A stretch of DNA of 64,000 nt, taken from contig NZ_LS483370.1 in the NCBI RefSeq assembly GCF_900475285.1, positions 758,001 to 822,000 on the forward strand. The letters are read 5' to 3'. The position numbers and the translations under genes are program-made. The notes under the pieces were generated by a model. That model was not told where the DNA came from and did not search any database. It saw nothing but the letters and a program-made list of their open reading frames with translations. Below, piece by piece: positions 10,609 to 20,791 of this stretch. This DNA comes from Pseudomonas taetrolens. GTDB lineage: Bacteria; Pseudomonadota; Gammaproteobacteria; Pseudomonadales; Pseudomonadaceae. Positions within the stretch are counted from its first letter, which is position 1. Every line of letters begins with the position of its first letter.

Positions 10609-11559
10609 ATGCAGCTGGTTCGAGGCCTTCACAATCTGCGGCCCCAACATCGGGGCTGTGTCGCCACTATTGGCAACTTTGACGGTGTACACCGTGGCCA
10701 CCAGGCTATTCTGGAGCGGCTGCGCGAGCGTGCACTGGAGTTGGGCGTGCCCAGCTGCGTGGTGATATTTGAGCCGCAGCCGCGCGAGTTTTTTGCCCCG
10801 GAACTTGCTCCGGCACGTCTGGCCCGGTTGCGCGACAAGTTGCAGCTGTTGGCAGATGCCGGGGTTGATCGTGTTCTGTGCCTGGCGTTCAATCAACGCT
10901 TGTGCAAGCTCAGCGCCGCCGAGTTTGTCGATACCATTCTGGTCGATGGGCTGGGGGTACAGCACCTGGAGGTCGGCGACGACTTCCGTTTCGGCTGTGA
11001 TCGGGTCGGTGATTTTGATTTCCTGCAACAAGCAGGCGTCATGCGCAACTTCACCGTCGAAGCGGCGCAAACCGTTGAGCTTGACGGTGTGCGAATCAGC
11101 AGCACCAAGGTGCGCGATGCCTTGGCCAGCGGTGATTTCTCCCTGGCAGAGCGTTTGCTGGGGCGCCCGTTTCAAATCGCTGGCAGGGTATTGCACGGTC
11201 AGAAACTGGCGCGCCAATTGGGTACGCCAACCGCCAATATTCAGTTAAAGCGTCGGCGGGTTCCGTTGACCGGGGTTTATCTGGTGAGCGTTGAAATCGA
11301 CGGGAAAACCTGGCCTGGCGTCGCCAATATCGGCGTCAGACCTACCGTTTCAGGAGATGGCAGCGCCCATCTTGAAGTACATGTACTGGATTTCGCCGGC
11401 GACTTGTATGGCCGGCGTTTGACTGTGGCATTCCACCACAAGCTGCGTGATGAGCAGCGTTTCGCCTCCCTGGAGGCGCTCAAGACGGCGATCAATGCGG
11501 ACGTCGCCGCCGCCCGAGCCTATTGGCTGGGTCAACCGCTTAAAAAGAGCCTGAAATGA
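10609..11559 (+). CDS. ribF: Bifunctional riboflavin kinase/FAD synthetase
   Basis: RibF makes FMN and FAD from riboflavin. The 316-residue protein has an N-terminal adenylyltransferase domain (about 1-180; [12 protein letters not shown]) and a C-terminal riboflavin kinase domain (about 185-310; [31 protein letters not shown]). The ATG at 10609 ([11 protein letters not shown]) matches the family; the upstream open frame overlaps the promoter. Its end overlaps the ileS start by four bases (ATGA), indicating translational coupling. Confidence 0.97.
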   Translation: MQLVRGLHNLRPQHRGCVATIGNFDGVHRGHQAILERLRERALELGVPSCVVIFEPQPREFFAPELAPARLARLRDKLQLLADAGVDRVLCLAFNQRLCKLSAAEFVDTILVDGLGVQHLEVGDDFRFGCDRVGDFDFLQQAGVMRNFTVEAAQTVELDGVRISSTKVRDALASGDFSLAERLLGRPFQIAGRVLHGQKLARQLGTPTANIQLKRRRVPLTGVYLVSVEIDGKTWPGVANIGVRPTVSGDGSAHLEVHVLDFAGDLYGRRLTVAFHHKLRDEQRFASLEALKTAINADVAAARAYWLGQPLKKSLK

Positions 11560-14387
11560 CCGACTACAAAGCCACGCTAAACCTTCCGGACACAGCCTTC
11601 CCAATGAAGGCCGGCCTGCCACAGCGCGAACCGCAAATTTTGCAGCGCTGGGACAGCATTGGCCTGTACGGGAAGTTGCGCGAAATTGGCAAGGATCGTC
11701 CGAAGTTCGTACTTCACGACGGTCCTCCGTATGCCAACGGCACGATTCACATCGGTCATGCGCTGAACAAGATTCTGAAGGACATGATCATCCGTTCGAA
11801 AACCCTTTCGGGTTTCGACGCGCCGTATGTGCCGGGCTGGGACTGCCATGGCTTGCCGATCGAGCACAAGGTCGAAGTGACTCACGGCAAAAACCTGAGC
11901 GCGGATAAAACCCGCGAGCTGTGTCGCGCCTATGCGACCGAACAGATCGAAGGGCAGAAGTCCGAGTTCATCCGTTTGGGCGTGCTGGGTGATTTCGCCA
12001 ACCCGTACAAGACCATGGACTTCAAGAACGAAGCCGGTGAAATCCGTGCGTTGGCCGAAATCGTCAAGGGCGGTTTCGTCTTTAAAGGCCTGAAGCCTGT
12101 GAACTGGTGTTTTGACTGCGGTTCGGCTTTGGCTGAAGCGGAAGTCGAGTACCAGGACAAAAAGTCCGCCGCCATCGACGTTGCGTTCCCGGTTGCCGAT
12201 GAAGCAAAACTGGCCGGGGCCTTTGGCCTGGCAGCTTTGAGCAAGCCGGCTTCGATCGTGATCTGGACCACCACACCGTGGACCATCCCGGCGAACCAGG
12301 CGCTTAACGTGCATCCGGAATTCACCTACGCGCTGGTCGACGTAGGCGACAAGCTGCTGGTGCTGGCCGAAGAGCTGGTTGAGTCGTCTCTGGCGCGCTA
12401 CAACCTGCAAGGCTCGGTCATCGCCACCACCACGGGCGCTGCCCTGGAGCTGATCAACTTCCGCCACCCGTTCTACGACCGTCTGTCGCCGGTTTACCTG
12501 GCCGAGTACGTTGAACTGGGCGCAGGTACTGGCGTGGTTCACTCCGCCCCGGCCTACGGAGTGGACGACTTCGTGACCTGCAAAGCCTATGGCATGGTCA
12601 ACGATGACATCATCAACCCGGTGCAGAGCAACGGGGTGTACGTACCGTCGCTGGAGTTCTTTGGCGGCCAGTTCATCTGGAAGGCCAACCAGAACATCAT
12701 CGACAAGCTGATCGAAGTCGGCTCGCTGATGTTCACTGAAACCATCAGCCACAGCTACATGCACTGCTGGCGCCACAAGACCCCGCTGATCTATCGCGCT
12801 ACCGCGCAATGGTTCATCGGCATGGACAAAGAGCCGACGGCTGGCGATACCTTGCGCACCCGTGCAATCAAGGCCATCGAAGACACGCAGTTCGTTCCGG
12901 CCTGGGGCCAGGCTCGCCTGCACTCGATGATCGCCAACCGTCCTGATTGGTGCATCTCGCGTCAACGCAACTGGGGTGTGCCTATCCCGTTTTTCCTGAA
13001 CAAGGAAAGCGGCGAGCTGCACCCGCGTACCGTCGAAATGATGGAGCAAGTCGCACAGCGTGTTGAAGTCGAAGGCATCGAAGCCTGGTTCAAGATGGAC
13101 GCTGCCGAATTGCTGGGCGACGAAGCACCGCTGTACGACAAAATCAGCGATACCCTGGACGTCTGGTTCGATTCGGGCACCACACATTGGCATGTCCTGC
13201 GCGGTTCACACCCGATGGGTCACGAGACGGGCCCGCGTGCCGATCTGTACCTGGAAGGCTCGGATCAGCACCGTGGCTGGTTCCACTCGTCGCTGCTGAC
13301 CGGTTGCGCCATCGACAACCATGCGCCGTATCGCGAACTGCTGACTCACGGCTTTACCGTGGACGAAGCCGGTCGCAAGATGTCCAAGTCGTTGGGTAAC
13401 GTGATTGCACCGCAAAAGGTCAATGACACTCTGGGCGCTGACATCATGCGCCTATGGGTTGCCTCGACCGACTACTCGGGTGAGATCGCGGTTTCCGATC
13501 AGATCCTGCAGCGCAGTGCCGACGCTTACCGGCGTATCCGCAACACCGCGCGCTTCCTGCTTTCGAACTTGACCGGCTTCAACCCGGCCACTGACCTCCT
13601 GCCTGCAGAAGAAATGCTCGCGCTGGATCGTTGGGCAGTGGATCGTGCACTGTTGCTGCAGCGCGAGCTCGAGCTGCATTACGGTGAATACCGTTTCTGG
13701 AACGTGTACTCCAAAGTGCATAACTTCTGCGTGCAGGAGCTGGGCGGCTTCTACCTCGATATCATCAAGGATCGCCAGTACACCACGGGTGCCAACAGCA
13801 AGGCCCGTCGTTCGTGCCAGACTGCACTGTTCCATATCTCTGAAGCGTTGGTACGCTGGATCGCACCGATCCTGTCGTTCACTGCCGACGAACTGTGGCA
13901 ATACCTGCCGGGCGAGCGCAACGAATCGGTCATGCTCAACACCTGGTACGAAGGTCTGACTGAAATGCCGGAAGGCACTGAGATGGGCCGCGCTTACTGG
14001 GAGCGGATCATGGCGGTCAAGGTCGCGGTCAACAAAGAGATGGAAAACCTGCGCGCGGCCAAAGCCATCGGCGGCAACCTGCAGGCTGAAGTCACCCTGT
14101 TCGCTGAAGATGAACTGGCTGCCGATCTGTCCAGGCTCAGCAATGAACTGCGCTTCGTTCTGATCACGTCCACCGCCAGCGTTGCGTCGTTTGTCCAAGC
14201 GCCAGCGGATGCCGTGGTCACCGACGTGCCGGGTCTCAAACTCAAGGTCGTCAAGTCGGCCCATGCCAAGTGCGCACGCTGCTGGCATTGCCGTGAAGAC
14301 GTCGGGGTGAACCCGGAGCATCCGGAAATCTGCGGTCGTTGCGTCGACAACATCAGTGGCGCCGGCGAGGTACGTCACTATGCCTAA
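11556..14387 (+). CDS. ileS: Isoleucyl-tRNA synthetase
   Basis: The 943-residue class I synthetase charges tRNA-Ile. It has HIGH at 65-68, the editing CP1 insertion, [19 protein letters not shown] near residue 608, and a C-terminal zinc site with CARCWHC and CGRC. Length and zinc finger indicate the bacterial, mupirocin-sensitive-type IleS. It overlaps ribF upstream and lspA downstream, the conserved ribF-ileS-lspA order. Confidence 0.98.
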   Translation: MTDYKATLNLPDTAFPMKAGLPQREPQILQRWDSIGLYGKLREIGKDRPKFVLHDGPPYANGTIHIGHALNKILKDMIIRSKTLSGFDAPYVPGWDCHGLPIEHKVEVTHGKNLSADKTRELCRAYATEQIEGQKSEFIRLGVLGDFANPYKTMDFKNEAGEIRALAEIVKGGFVFKGLKPVNWCFDCGSALAEAEVEYQDKKSAAIDVAFPVADEAKLAGAFGLAALSKPASIVIWTTTPWTIPANQALNVHPEFTYALVDVGDKLLVLAEELVESSLARYNLQGSVIATTTGAALELINFRHPFYDRLSPVYLAEYVELGAGTGVVHSAPAYGVDDFVTCKAYGMVNDDIINPVQSNGVYVPSLEFFGGQFIWKANQNIIDKLIEVGSLMFTETISHSYMHCWRHKTPLIYRATAQWFIGMDKEPTAGDTLRTRAIKAIEDTQFVPAWGQARLHSMIANRPDWCISRQRNWGVPIPFFLNKESGELHPRTVEMMEQVAQRVEVEGIEAWFKMDAAELLGDEAPLYDKISDTLDVWFDSGTTHWHVLRGSHPMGHETGPRADLYLEGSDQHRGWFHSSLLTGCAIDNHAPYRELLTHGFTVDEAGRKMSKSLGNVIAPQKVNDTLGADIMRLWVASTDYSGEIAVSDQILQRSADAYRRIRNTARFLLSNLTGFNPATDLLPAEEMLALDRWAVDRALLLQRELELHYGEYRFWNVYSKVHNFCVQELGGFYLDIIKDRQYTTGANSKARRSCQTALFHISEALVRWIAPILSFTADELWQYLPGERNESVMLNTWYEGLTEMPEGTEMGRAYWERIMAVKVAVNKEMENLRAAKAIGGNLQAEVTLFAEDELAADLSRLSNELRFVLITSTASVASFVQAPADAVVTDVPGLKLKVVKSAHAKCARCWHCREDVGVNPEHPEICGRCVDNISGAGEVRHYA

Positions 14388-14895
14388 CACCAGCACTGCC
14401 GGGCGCTTCGGGCGCCTGGGCTGGCTTTGGTTAACGTTGCTGGTCCTGGTCATTGACCAGGTCAGCAAGACCTACTTCGACAGCGCCCTGACGATGTACC
14501 AGCGAATTGAGGTTATTCCTGATTTCTTTAGCTGGACCCTGGCCTACAACACTGGCGCAGCCTTCAGCTTTCTGGCTGACAGCGCTGGCTGGCAGCGCTG
14601 GCTATTTGCGCTGATCGCGGTAGTCGTCAGTACGGTCCTGTTGGTCTGGCTCAAGCGTCTTGGACGTAACGACACCTGGTTGGCCATTGCGCTGGCGCTG
14701 ATTCTGGGTGGCGCGCTGGGTAACCTGTATGACCGTATTGCCTACGGTCATGTGATCGATTTCATTCTGGTGCACTGGGAACATCGGCTATTTCCTGCAT
14801 TCAATGTCGCCGACAGTGCGATTTGTGTAGGGGCCGTGATGCTGGCGTTGGATATGTTCAAAAGTAAAAAGTCCGGAGAAACCGCTCATGACTGA
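14380..14895 (+). CDS. lspA: Lipoprotein signal peptidase
   Basis: The 171-residue inner-membrane aspartyl protease cleaves prolipoprotein signal peptides before the lipidated Cys. Four transmembrane segments and motifs [31 protein letters not shown] and [10 protein letters not shown] are present; the catalytic Asp pair lies in the last two. The ATG at 14380 overlaps the ileS stop by eight bases; an earlier in-frame ATG at 14356 lies deeper in ileS and lacks a ribosome-binding site. Confidence 0.96.
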   Translation: MPNTSTAGRFGRLGWLWLTLLVLVIDQVSKTYFDSALTMYQRIEVIPDFFSWTLAYNTGAAFSFLADSAGWQRWLFALIAVVVSTVLLVWLKRLGRNDTWLAIALALILGGALGNLYDRIAYGHVIDFILVHWEHRLFPAFNVADSAICVGAVMLALDMFKSKKSGETAHD

Positions 14896-15325
14896 GCAAC
14901 GCATTGGCCAGAACACGGAAGTCACTCTGCATTTCGCATTGCGCCTGGAGAATGGCGACACCGTCGACAGCACGTTCGACAAATCCCCGGCCACCTTCAA
15001 GGTGGGAGATGGCAGCCTGTTGCCAGGTTTTGAAGCCGCTCTGTTCGGCTTCAAGGCAGGTGACAAGCGTACTCTGGAGATCCTTCCGGAAAACGCCTTT
15101 GGCCAGCCGAACCCGCAAAACGTACAGGTTATTCCGCGCTCGCAGTTCAAGGACATGGAGCTGTCTGAAGGCTTGCTGGTAATTTTCAATGACGCCGCGA
15201 ACACCGAGCTTCCGGGTGTGGTCAAAGTCTTTGATGATGAGCAAGTGACGATCGACTTCAACCATCCGTTGGCAGGCAAGACCCTGACCTTCGAAGTTGA
15301 AATCAAAGACGTCAAGGCGCTGTAA
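14888..15325 (+). CDS. fkpB: SlyD/FkpB-type FKBP peptidyl-prolyl isomerase
   Basis: The 145-residue protein has a split FKBP domain with an IF (insert-in-flap) chaperone insertion: [35 protein letters not shown], then [21 protein letters not shown] and [10 protein letters not shown]. Such proteins couple proline isomerisation to holdase activity in the cytoplasm. It lacks the His-rich tail of SlyD, so FkpB (SlpA) fits better. It overlaps lspA by eight bases. Confidence 0.92.
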   Translation: MTEQRIGQNTEVTLHFALRLENGDTVDSTFDKSPATFKVGDGSLLPGFEAALFGFKAGDKRTLEILPENAFGQPNPQNVQVIPRSQFKDMELSEGLLVIFNDAANTELPGVVKVFDDEQVTIDFNHPLAGKTLTFEVEIKDVKAL

Positions 15326-15390
15326 TTCAGTGCCCGGCCATCGCCGGGCCTGATTGGCATTATTTTTCTGCGCGTCCCACGAGGCCCAGC

Positions 15391-16338
15391 ATGCACATCA
15401 AACTCGCCAACCCCCGTGGCTTCTGCGCCGGGGTGGACCGAGCGATTGAAATCGTCAATCGCGCTCTGGAAGTCTTCGGTCCGCCTATCTATGTCCGCCA
15501 CGAAGTGGTGCACAACAAATTTGTCGTTGAAGACCTGCGCTCCCGTGGCGCGATCTTTGTCGAAGAGCTGGATCAGGTGCCGGATGACGTCATCGTGATA
15601 TTCAGTGCCCATGGCGTTTCTCAGGCCGTGCGTACCGAAGCTGCCGGCCGTGGCCTGAAAGTATTCGATGCGACCTGCCCGTTAGTGACCAAGGTGCATA
15701 TCGAAGTCGCCCGTTATAGCCGCGACGGCCGCGAATGCATCCTGATCGGCCATGCCGGTCACCCGGAAGTTGAAGGCACCATGGGCCAGTACGACGGCAG
15801 CAATGGCGGCGCGATCTATCTGGTCGAAGATGAAAAAGGCGTTGCCAGCCTGAATGTAATGAACCCGGAGAAGCTGGCGTTTGTTACTCAGACGACCTTG
15901 TCGATGGATGACACCAGCCGTGTGATTGATGCTCTGCGCGCACGTTTCCCTTCGATTGGCGGCCCGCGCAAGGATGACATCTGCTATGCCACGCAGAACC
16001 GTCAGGATGCGGTGAAGCAATTGGCCAGTGAATGTGATGTGGTGCTGGTGGTGGGTAGCCCCAACAGCTCGAACTCCAATCGCCTGCGTGAGCTGGCTGA
16101 GCGCATGGCCACTCCGGCTTACCTGATCGACGGCGCTGAAGACCTGCAAAAAAGCTGGTTTGACGGTGTAGGGCTTATCGGTATTACTGCAGGTGCTTCA
16201 GCGCCTGAAGTGCTGGTGCGTGGGGTGATTCAGCAGTTGCATGCCTGGGGGGCCACCGGTGCCGATGAGTTGGCCGGCCGCGAAGAGAACATAACGTTCT
16301 CGATGCCCAAGGAGCTGCGCGTTCGCTCCCTGCTTTAA
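15391..16338 (+). CDS. ispH: 4-hydroxy-3-methylbut-2-enyl diphosphate reductase
   Basis: The 315-residue iron-sulfur enzyme carries out the last step of the MEP isoprenoid pathway, giving IPP and DMAPP. Cluster-binding Cys12 lies in [13 protein letters not shown], the second in [11 protein letters not shown] and the third in [11 protein letters not shown]; the SNSNRL substrate motif follows. It sits at the end of the ribF-ileS-lspA-fkpB run, after a GCCCGG/CCGGGC hairpin at 15332-15349 that could modulate read-through. Its stop codon overlaps that of the convergent FimT-like gene. Confidence 0.97.
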   Translation: MHIKLANPRGFCAGVDRAIEIVNRALEVFGPPIYVRHEVVHNKFVVEDLRSRGAIFVEELDQVPDDVIVIFSAHGVSQAVRTEAAGRGLKVFDATCPLVTKVHIEVARYSRDGRECILIGHAGHPEVEGTMGQYDGSNGGAIYLVEDEKGVASLNVMNPEKLAFVTQTTLSMDDTSRVIDALRARFPSIGGPRKDDICYATQNRQDAVKQLASECDVVLVVGSPNSSNSNRLRELAERMATPAYLIDGAEDLQKSWFDGVGLIGITAGASAPEVLVRGVIQQLHAWGATGADELAGREENITFSMPKELRVRSLL

Positions 16339-16853
16339 GACGCACACAATGCCTGCGCTGCCTGATCGCTGCGCAGGCTGATACGCCCGCTTTTGGCGAG
16401 TACCACCTGGTGGTGGCTTGTGCCAGTACTGGCTTGGCAAACATGCAGCGTTCCGGCCTGGAACGCACCTGCATTCAACTGAGGCTCCCCCAGCGGGCTG
16501 AATCGCACGTAGTGTTTTACCGGCGTATTGCCCGCAACCGGTATGTGTCCGTCACCCTGGATTTCGGTGAGCACCGGGTTGCTTTTGTCGAGATGCCCTT
16601 GGCCGCTCAGGTCCAGAATCACCCTCCAGCCGCGGCTCCAGTCTTCCTCAAGCGCATGAATGATTACGTAATGCTGGCGTAGCAGGGCTTCAGTGCGCGC
16701 GTTGCGCAGGCTGCTGGCCAATTGTTCGGCAGTTACCTGGCGTCGCTGTTGCTCGACCAAAGCGCTGTAGGCCGGGCTGGCAAAGCGGGCTGTCAGCGCC
16801 ACGATGATCAAGGCGAACAGCAACTGAATCATGCCCATGCCTCGTTGATACAC
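16335..16853 (-). CDS. FimT/GspH-like minor pseudopilin lacking Glu5
   Basis: The 172-residue protein has a type III prepilin signal (MYQRG before the PilD cleavage site) and a hydrophobic helix, followed by [25 protein letters not shown], typical of FimT/FimU/GspH pseudopilins. The mature protein begins MGMIQLL, so position 5 is Gln instead of the near-universal Glu. It lies opposite to pilV and tail to tail with ispH (4-base overlap). It is probably a minor pilin of the type IV pilus or DNA-uptake machine, perhaps the FimU equivalent. Confidence 0.8.
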   Translation of the reverse strand: MYQRGMGMIQLLFALIIVALTARFASPAYSALVEQQRRQVTAEQLASSLRNARTEALLRQHYVIIHALEEDWSRGWRVILDLSGQGHLDKSNPVLTEIQGDGHIPVAGNTPVKHYVRFSPLGEPQLNAGAFQAGTLHVCQASTGTSHHQVVLAKSGRISLRSDQAAQALCAS

Positions 16854-17119
16854 ACTGTCCTCCCTGGACGCCTGTCGGTGTTCTCGTACGGGTTTCTACT
16901 AGGTATAGCGTGCGAAGCCCTGCACCGGGTCGCCTGTTGCCCGGTAATGATTTCACCATGTTTGCAGGTGCGCGATGAGCTGTGTCTCACGGAATCGTAC
17001 GAAGAATATGGCTGGTCGCCTTGGCTGCCTCCTACCGGTAAAGGTGGTGCTCTGGATTAGGCTTTTTACATGACGGTGCATGACGCCCCGTCGATCCAGG
17101 CACAGGGACGGTTCACCAG

Positions 17120-17578
17120 ATGGTTCGATTCTATAAACGCCGGCAAGCAGGAATGACTCTGATCGAGGTGCTGATCGCGATGTTGATCCTGGCGGTCGGC
17201 CTGCTCGGTGGCGCAGGGCTCCAGCTCAATGCACTGAAATACACCCGCAGCGCGCTCATGAACACTCAGGCCAGTTTTATCGCTCAGGATCTGCTGGATC
17301 GTATGCGTGCCAACGCTGGCGGTGATTACCGCGTGACGGACCTGGATCGGATCAGCCCTTCGCTCAGTGGTGTGGCCGGGCAGGACCTGAATGAGTTCAA
17401 ACGCAATATTCGCCAGTTTGCAGGGGGCGCTGGCAAGGGCACGGTTGCAGTCAGTGGGCAGCAGGTGCGTATCAGCCTTGAATGGAATGATGCCCGCGGT
17501 GGCCAGCATGACGGTTTTTCGAGCTCATTTACCCTGAGCAGCCAGATCAGTGCCGATGCGCCGGTAAAGGCATCATGA
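17120..17578 (+). CDS. pilV: Type IV pilus minor pilin PilV
   Basis: The 152-residue prepilin has leader MVRFYKRRQAG, then MTLIEVLIAMLILAVGLLG with Glu5 intact, and the PilV-typical GLQLNALKYTRSALMNTQASFIAQDLLDRMRAN. PilV is a minor pilin in the priming complex at the pilus tip. It overlaps pilW by four bases and starts a pilV-W-X-E run. A pseudopilin of this type could alternatively serve DNA uptake. Confidence 0.9.
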   Translation: MVRFYKRRQAGMTLIEVLIAMLILAVGLLGGAGLQLNALKYTRSALMNTQASFIAQDLLDRMRANAGGDYRVTDLDRISPSLSGVAGQDLNEFKRNIRQFAGGAGKGTVAVSGQQVRISLEWNDARGGQHDGFSSSFTLSSQISADAPVKAS

Positions 17579-18270
17579 AGCGCATGAGTTCAGGCTTTGG
17601 CCTGGTCGAACTGATGGTGGCGCTGGTGTTGGGGATGTTGATGGTGCCAGGCATGGCACAGATTTCTTTAAGTGCTCGCGAGACCTACGCCAGTCAGCGT
17701 GCATCGGCCATGCTTCAAGAAGATGCGCGTTATGTCCTGAGTAAAATGGCCCGGGAAATTCGCATGGCCGGCATGTTTGGTTGCCTCGGGAGTGAGTTCA
17801 TCATTGATGCGCCGTCGGCGTTTCAAACGCCTGTGTCCTGGCATGGGCCGGCTGGTTCCCGGTCGCTGCAGATGATCAGTGCAGACATAGGGCCTCAGGG
17901 GACAAGACCAGACTGGACTGTGGTGTCTGACTGTACGACCTTTGCCCAGGCTTATCGTGGCGCACGATCATCGTTGTCCCCCGGTGAAACCGGGTTTCCC
18001 GTGCGACGGGTAGTCTACCGGTTTGATAAAGGGCAGTTGAAAACGGGGCCTGACAACGCGGTGCTACTGGACAATGTTGCGACATTTGACGTGAGCTTTG
18101 GTGTGGCTGGGTCGGCCAGTGCCCAGTCGGTTCTGCGTTATGAGTCCAGTCCGGCCGATGTAGCCAGAATCCGCAGTGTAAAGGTTGCTCTCACATTGAG
18201 AGATCCCGGGGGGCGTGTCAAAGATCAGGCTTATCACCTGGTTGTCGCGTTGCGCAATCGACTGGTTTAG
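17575..18270 (+). CDS. pilW: Type IV pilus minor pilin PilW
   Basis: The 231-residue prepilin is cut after Gly7; the mature N-terminus FGLVELMVALVLGML has Glu5. The region SARETYASQRASAMLQEDARYVLSKMAREIRMAGMFGC is typical of PilW/GspJ-like proteins. The C-terminal domain is beta-rich and carries several Cys. It overlaps pilV (ATGA) and is followed by pilX after 10 bases. It is shorter than PilW of P. aeruginosa, which I recall at about 270 residues. Confidence 0.88.
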   Translation: MKRMSSGFGLVELMVALVLGMLMVPGMAQISLSARETYASQRASAMLQEDARYVLSKMAREIRMAGMFGCLGSEFIIDAPSAFQTPVSWHGPAGSRSLQMISADIGPQGTRPDWTVVSDCTTFAQAYRGARSSLSPGETGFPVRRVVYRFDKGQLKTGPDNAVLLDNVATFDVSFGVAGSASAQSVLRYESSPADVARIRSVKVALTLRDPGGRVKDQAYHLVVALRNRLV

Positions 18271-18280
18271 GGCGCGTCCC

Positions 18281-18823
18281 ATGTTGGTTTATTCGCATGC
18301 GCAGAAAGGCATGGTGTTGCTGGTTAGCCTGATATTCCTGTTGTTGCTCAGTCTGATCGGCATTTCTGCAATGACCCGAGCGACGCATCAGGAAAAAATG
18401 GCCGCAGGCATTCAACATGTCAATCATTCGTTCCAGGCTGCAGAGGCTGCACTGCGCCAGGGTGAGTCCTGGTTGCGGGTCAACTGGCCGGGTTTGCTCG
18501 CCTGTACTTCTCCGGTCATGTGCGCGCCACCAGCCGCGGCACGTATTCAACGGTTCCCGGGCTTCGACCCCATATCAGGTGTGCGCTGGCTACCCGTTTC
18601 GGGTGGCTTGTACGGCATTCAGAGCCTTGGCCCGAGCATGACACCTGCCGATTATCCGGCGAGCACTTTGACCCGGCTGTACCGGATTACCGGGATCGGC
18701 TTGCATGGCCAATCCCGCACGGTGCTCGAAAGTCTGTATGCCCATTATCAGGATGCGAGCGGGGGCGCCGAAGGTGTTTCTCCCCCGTATGTGCGAAGGG
18801 TGATGTGGCGACAAGTTCAATAG
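18281..18823 (+). CDS. pilX: Type IV pilus minor pilin PilX
   Basis: The 180-residue protein has leader MLVYSHAQKG, then MVLLVSLIFLLLLSLIGISAM. Residue 5 of the mature form is Val, not Glu, as in GspK-like tip subunits. TRATHQEKMAAGIQHVNHSFQAAEAALRQGE is typical of PilX. The ATG at 18281 leaves 10 bases after pilW; the open frame begins earlier inside pilW. In P. aeruginosa PilX is followed by PilY1, which is absent here. Confidence 0.88.
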   Translation: MLVYSHAQKGMVLLVSLIFLLLLSLIGISAMTRATHQEKMAAGIQHVNHSFQAAEAALRQGESWLRVNWPGLLACTSPVMCAPPAAARIQRFPGFDPISGVRWLPVSGGLYGIQSLGPSMTPADYPASTLTRLYRITGIGLHGQSRTVLESLYAHYQDASGGAEGVSPPYVRRVMWRQVQ

Positions 18824-18833
18824 GGAGTGCCTG

Positions 18834-19235
18834 ATGCCAAAGCATGGAGGCGGTTTTAGCTTGATCGAATTGATGATCGCTGTGGCGATCGTCGGTATCC
18901 TTGGAGGATTCGTTTATCCGCTGTATAGCGATTATCTGAAGCGGGCTTATCGCTCTGAAATCATTATCCTGTTGATGGAGAACGCTCAAGCCCTTGGGCA
19001 GTTTTATACAAAAAACGGTGTATATACCGGCGCGCAGGGTCTTGGTTCAGGTAATCAATACTACAGCGTCACGTCCGATCTGGCAGATCACGCCTTCTTG
19101 CTTACGGCAACGCGCAAAGAAGGCTCCTCAATGGCGGACGACTCATGCGGGAACTTCACATTGGCCCACACGGGCTTGATGGCAATGACCCAGGCCGCCC
19201 CGGACCTGACACCTCAGCAGTGTTGGGGGCGCTAA
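18834..19235 (+). CDS. pilE: Type IV pilus minor pilin PilE
   Basis: The 133-residue prepilin has leader MPKHGG(G), mature FSLIELMIAVAIVGILGGF with Glu5, then YPLYSDYLKRAYRSE. Two Cys near the C-terminus (SCGNF and QQCWGR) could form the pilin disulfide loop. It follows pilX by 10 bases with AGGGAG upstream. PilE is a minor pilin that joins the tip complex to the PilA shaft. Confidence 0.9.
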   Translation: MPKHGGGFSLIELMIAVAIVGILGGFVYPLYSDYLKRAYRSEIIILLMENAQALGQFYTKNGVYTGAQGLGSGNQYYSVTSDLADHAFLLTATRKEGSSMADDSCGNFTLAHTGLMAMTQAAPDLTPQQCWGR

Positions 19236-19269
19236 CGATTTACTTTGAATGACGGGCTGGATTGAAAAA

Positions 19270-20370
19270 ATGGCTAGGCAGGAACGAGTAGTGATTGTCG
19301 GCGGCGGAGTGATTGGCTTGCTGACAGCGTTTAATCTGGCCTCTGAAGTCGAACAGGTCATTCTGCTGGACCGTGGTGGGGTCGGGCAGGAGTCGTCCTG
19401 GGCCGGCGGCGGCATTGTTTCGCCGCTTTATCCATGGCGGTATAACTGCGCGGTTACGGCGCTGGCTCACTGGTCGCAAGACTTCTACCCACAGTTGGCC
19501 GAGCGCTTGTTTGCCTCCACAGGTCTTGATCCTGAAGTGCATACGACCGGTTTGTACTGGCTCGACCTGGACGATGAAGCCGAGGCGCTGGCGTGGGCCC
19601 GGCGCGAAGGCAGGCCCTTGAGTGGGGTGGATGTCGCGTCGGTTGAACGCGCCGTTCCGGTATTGGGTGGTGGTTTTTCTCGCGCGATCTATATGGCCGA
19701 TGTGGCAAATGTGCGTAATCCACGACTGGTCAAATCGTTAAAAGCAGCGCTGCAATCCATGCCGAATGTCACGATCCATGAGCACTGCGAGGTTCAGGGG
19801 TTCATTCGTGAAGGCGCAAAGATTGCGGGAGTGAACACGGCGCAGGGTGAGATTCACGGCGATCAGGTGGTGTTGTCGGCGGGCGCCTGGAGCGCAGAAC
19901 TCTTGAGTAGCCTGGGGCTTGAACTGCCGGTGGAGCCCGTCAAGGGGCAGATGATTCTGTACAAGTGTGCGTCAGACTTTTTGTCGTGCATGGTGTTGGC
20001 GAAAGGGCGCTATGCGATCCCGCGCCGAGACGGTCATATCTTGATCGGCAGTACGCTGGAGCATGAAGGATTTGATAAAACCCCGACCCAAACGGCACTT
20101 GAAAGCCTGAAAGCATCGGCGATAGAGCTGATTCCAGCACTGGCCGATGCCGAGCCAGTGGGTCATTGGGCAGGCTTGCGCCCTGGCTCACCTGAGGGTA
20201 TCCCGTATATCGGGCGGGTTTCCGGCTTTGACGGTCTGTGGCTCAACTGCGGGCATTACCGCAATGGCCTGGTACTTGCGCCTGCATCCTGCCAGTTATT
20301 TGCCGATCTGCTGTTGGGGCGTGAACCGATCATCGACCCTGCGCCTTATGCACCGGCGGGACGTTTCTGA
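19270..20370 (+). CDS. thiO: FAD-dependent glycine/D-amino-acid oxidase ThiO
   Basis: The 366-residue flavoprotein has an N-terminal dinucleotide-binding motif VVIVGGGVIGLLTAFNLAS, ESSWAGGGIVSPLYPWRY, GRYAIPRRDGHILIGST and the C-terminal HWAGLRPGSPEGIPYIG, as in DAO/ThiO enzymes. ThiO oxidises glycine to the imine for the thiazole of thiamine; a broader D-amino-acid oxidase role is possible. I prefer the ATG at 19270; another in-frame ATG at 19249 adds seven residues. It follows pilE in the same direction after 34 bases. Confidence 0.9.
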   Translation: MARQERVVIVGGGVIGLLTAFNLASEVEQVILLDRGGVGQESSWAGGGIVSPLYPWRYNCAVTALAHWSQDFYPQLAERLFASTGLDPEVHTTGLYWLDLDDEAEALAWARREGRPLSGVDVASVERAVPVLGGGFSRAIYMADVANVRNPRLVKSLKAALQSMPNVTIHEHCEVQGFIREGAKIAGVNTAQGEIHGDQVVLSAGAWSAELLSSLGLELPVEPVKGQMILYKCASDFLSCMVLAKGRYAIPRRDGHILIGSTLEHEGFDKTPTQTALESLKASAIELIPALADAEPVGHWAGLRPGSPEGIPYIGRVSGFDGLWLNCGHYRNGLVLAPASCQLFADLLLGREPIIDPAPYAPAGRF

Positions 20371-20381
20371 TGACGTCGATG

Positions 20382-20418
20382 CTCCTGTAGTCGTCGCAGG
20401 TCGGCAACTACAGGAGTG
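20382..20418. repeat. REP-like hairpin after thiO
   Basis: CTCCTGTAG and CTACAGGAG form a perfect 9-bp inverted repeat around a GC-rich loop, between convergent thiO and the small membrane protein gene. It resembles a single REP unit and may end transcription. Confidence 0.6.
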
Positions 20419-20433
20419 CTTGCCGGTGAAGAG

Positions 20434-20661
20434 TCAGCGTTTGACGGGGCCCTGTTCCAGATGGCTCTGGCTGCAATACCACGTTTGTTGCTGGCTTAAT
20501 GCGCGGTCACGGGGCAGGTGCACGCCGCAATGGGCGCACCGCACCATCGGGTGGGCGTCAGGGTCGACCGGCTTTTTAGTCGCGCTCAGGCTGGCTTTGT
20601 ATTTGCGCCAGAGCCAGACGCCTGCAGCAATCAGTGCAGCCCAGAACAGTAAACGAAGCAT
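20434..20661 (-). CDS. Small membrane-anchored zinc-ribbon-like protein (PP0621-like)
   Basis: The 75-residue protein has one N-terminal membrane segment (LRLLFWAALIAAGVWLWR) and a C-terminal pair of CxxC/Cys-His elements, CAHCGVHLPRDRAL and WYCSQSH, which could bind zinc. It resembles the PP0621 family of conserved pseudomonad proteins of unknown function. It lies downstream of bamD on the same strand, separated by the bamD terminator. Confidence 0.8.
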   Translation of the reverse strand: MLRLLFWAALIAAGVWLWRKYKASLSATKKPVDPDAHPMVRCAHCGVHLPRDRALSQQQTWYCSQSHLEQGPVKR

Positions 20662-20750
20662 GGTTATTCGCTATTCGATAAAAGATGCGTCAGTTTAGCC
20701 AAGGTCTTGTCGGGCGCACAGCGTAATCAGCATTGCCTGAATCCAGAACA

Positions 20751-20778
20751 AAAAAAGAGCCCCGAAGGGCTCTTTTTT
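20751..20778. terminator. Bidirectional terminator after bamD
   Basis: AAAAGAGCCC / GGGCTCTTTT with a GAA loop and long A and T flanks lies 14 bases past the bamD stop on the minus strand. Confidence 0.88.
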
Positions 20779-20791
20779 ATGGGCTGAACAA

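Noticed and set aside
11577-13193. 538-residue open frame antisense to ileS
   Set aside because: It is an antisense shadow with low-complexity His/Gln/Arg-rich translation and no domain.
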